NCBI GenBank assembly: GCA_016935315.1
Contig: JAFGRD010000119.1
Span: forward strand, 1 to 64,000
Origin: Pirellulales bacterium
Lineage (GTDB): Bacteria > Planctomycetota > Planctomycetia > Pirellulales > Thermoguttaceae
DNA length: 64,000 bases
Direction of reading: 5' to 3'
Part shown: piece after piece, positions 63,597 to 64,000 of the stretch
How the letters are laid out: each line of letters begins with the position of its first letter
How positions within the stretch are numbered: position 1 is the stretch's first letter
The notes under the pieces: model-generated
Database searches by the model: none
Told to the model about the DNA's origin: nothing
What the model saw: only the letters and a program-made list of their open reading frames with translations
Translations under genes and position numbers: made by a program

Positions 63597-64000
63597 ATGA
63601 TGTTGAGAAACGTGTTTCTAGCGGTTCTAGCTGCGGTTGCCGTCGCGTTAAGCCCATCGGGTATGCTGGCCGGGCTGCCCGACAAGGTCGAAGACGGCGT
63701 CATGCTGCACTGTCACGGCTGGCCGTTGAGGGCGATCGAAGCCAACCTGGATCGAATCGCCGCGGCCGGCTTCAACGCGGTGCAAGTCTCCCCGGTCCAT
63801 CCGATCCGACGGCCCAAGCCGGAAGAGAAACCGCCGCAGCAGCCTTCCGGACCGTGGTGGCTTCTCTATCAGCCGGTCAGCTTCCAGAACATCGGCAACT
63901 ACAAGGTCGGCACGGAAGCGGAGCTGCGAAGTCTTGCCGAAAAGGCGGAGCAAAAGGGCATCAAGATTATCGTCGACGCCGTGCTGAACCACGTGGCCGA
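63597..64000 (+). CDS. Secreted GH13 alpha-amylase family protein (5' part)
   Basis: The first about 134 residues only; the gene continues beyond the window. The start is ATG at 63597 or 63600, after GAAGGAGAAG. Residues 1-25 form a signal peptide ('FLAVLAAVAVALSPSGMLAG'). The mature part has 'AANLDRIAAAGFNAVQVSPV' style strand-helix and 'YQPVSFQNIGNYKVGTEAEL' then 'IKIIVDAVLNHVA', the first conserved region (DxxxNH) of GH13. An extracellular starch- or glucan-degrading enzyme is expected. Confidence 0.85.
   Translation, partial: MMLRNVFLAVLAAVAVALSPSGMLAGLPDKVEDGVMLHCHGWPLRAIEANLDRIAAAGFNAVQVSPVHPIRRPKPEEKPPQQPSGPWWLLYQPVSFQNIGNYKVGTEAELRSLAEKAEQKGIKIIVDAVLNHVA

Noticed and set aside
1-64000. 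CRISPR arrays, prophage, integrase or antiphage islands
   Set aside because: No direct repeats with regular unique spacers, and no cas, phage, integrase or transposase proteins were found; the repeats seen are palindromic or adjacent tandem.

Overview
The window reads as chromosome from a planctomycete, most likely a Pirellulales-type marine or freshwater heterotroph. The evidence is the gene families: a DUF1559 protein with its H-x9-DG motif, two giant secreted proteins with an N-terminal LEPR-XLL signature, a PEP-CTERM protein, several sulfatases, a planctomycete-type J-like membrane protein, Tat-exported oxidoreductase and glycosidase genes, and high GC with frequent GTG/TTG starts. No species is claimed.

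Layout. 1-155 holds a palindromic MITE-like element. 221-4800 (+) encodes a sugar-binding lipoprotein, a DUF1593 secreted hydrolase-like protein and a DUF3352-like/DUF1559 fusion. 4815-6193 (-) is a GH16 glycanase overlapping an HD-domain nucleotidase. 6374-15795 (-) carries a 2206-aa LEPR-XLL/lamin-tail/CotH protein and two clan GH-A-like glycosidases. 16110-20363 has a UvrD-type helicase, galE and rfbD. 20663-29290 has a PEP-CTERM repeat protein, a degenerate sulfatase-like protein, an OSBS/NSAR-type enolase-superfamily enzyme, a PfkB sugar kinase and a GT4 glycosyltransferase. 29320-35518 has a J-like stalk protein, a HAD-GT4-GH13_18 operon (probable glucoside synthesis/phosphorolysis) and a DUF4186 protein. 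35586-38610 (-) is the three-gene proton-translocating transhydrogenase. 39054-39940 is rplM-rpsI. 39937-44530 has two sulfatases around a clan-A glycosidase. 44552-48826 has a Ser/Thr kinase, a MoxR ATPase and a Tat-exported aldo/keto reductase. 48834-56047 (-) has a large TPR/beta-propeller protein with a heme-type CxxCH, a two-gene glutamine-dependent NAD synthetase joined to a thioredoxin-fold lipoprotein, and aspS. 56631-62642 (+) is the second LEPR-XLL/CotH giant. 62647-63045 is a small GspF-like membrane protein, and 63597 onward is the start of a GH13 amylase.

Together the genes suggest a polysaccharide-degrading life style (sulfatases, GH16, clan-A glycosidases, amylase, sugar-binding lipoprotein) combined with a large secreted/cell-surface protein repertoire, and ordinary housekeeping genes between them.

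The least conventional content lies between genes. A roughly 100-bp imperfectly palindromic element occurs six times, always intergenic, and four copies sit within 50 bp upstream of a start codon. A 20-bp GCAA/TTGC-loop hairpin occurs three times. Several short tandem repeats precede secreted-protein genes. No tRNA, rRNA, CRISPR array, transposase or phage gene was recognised.
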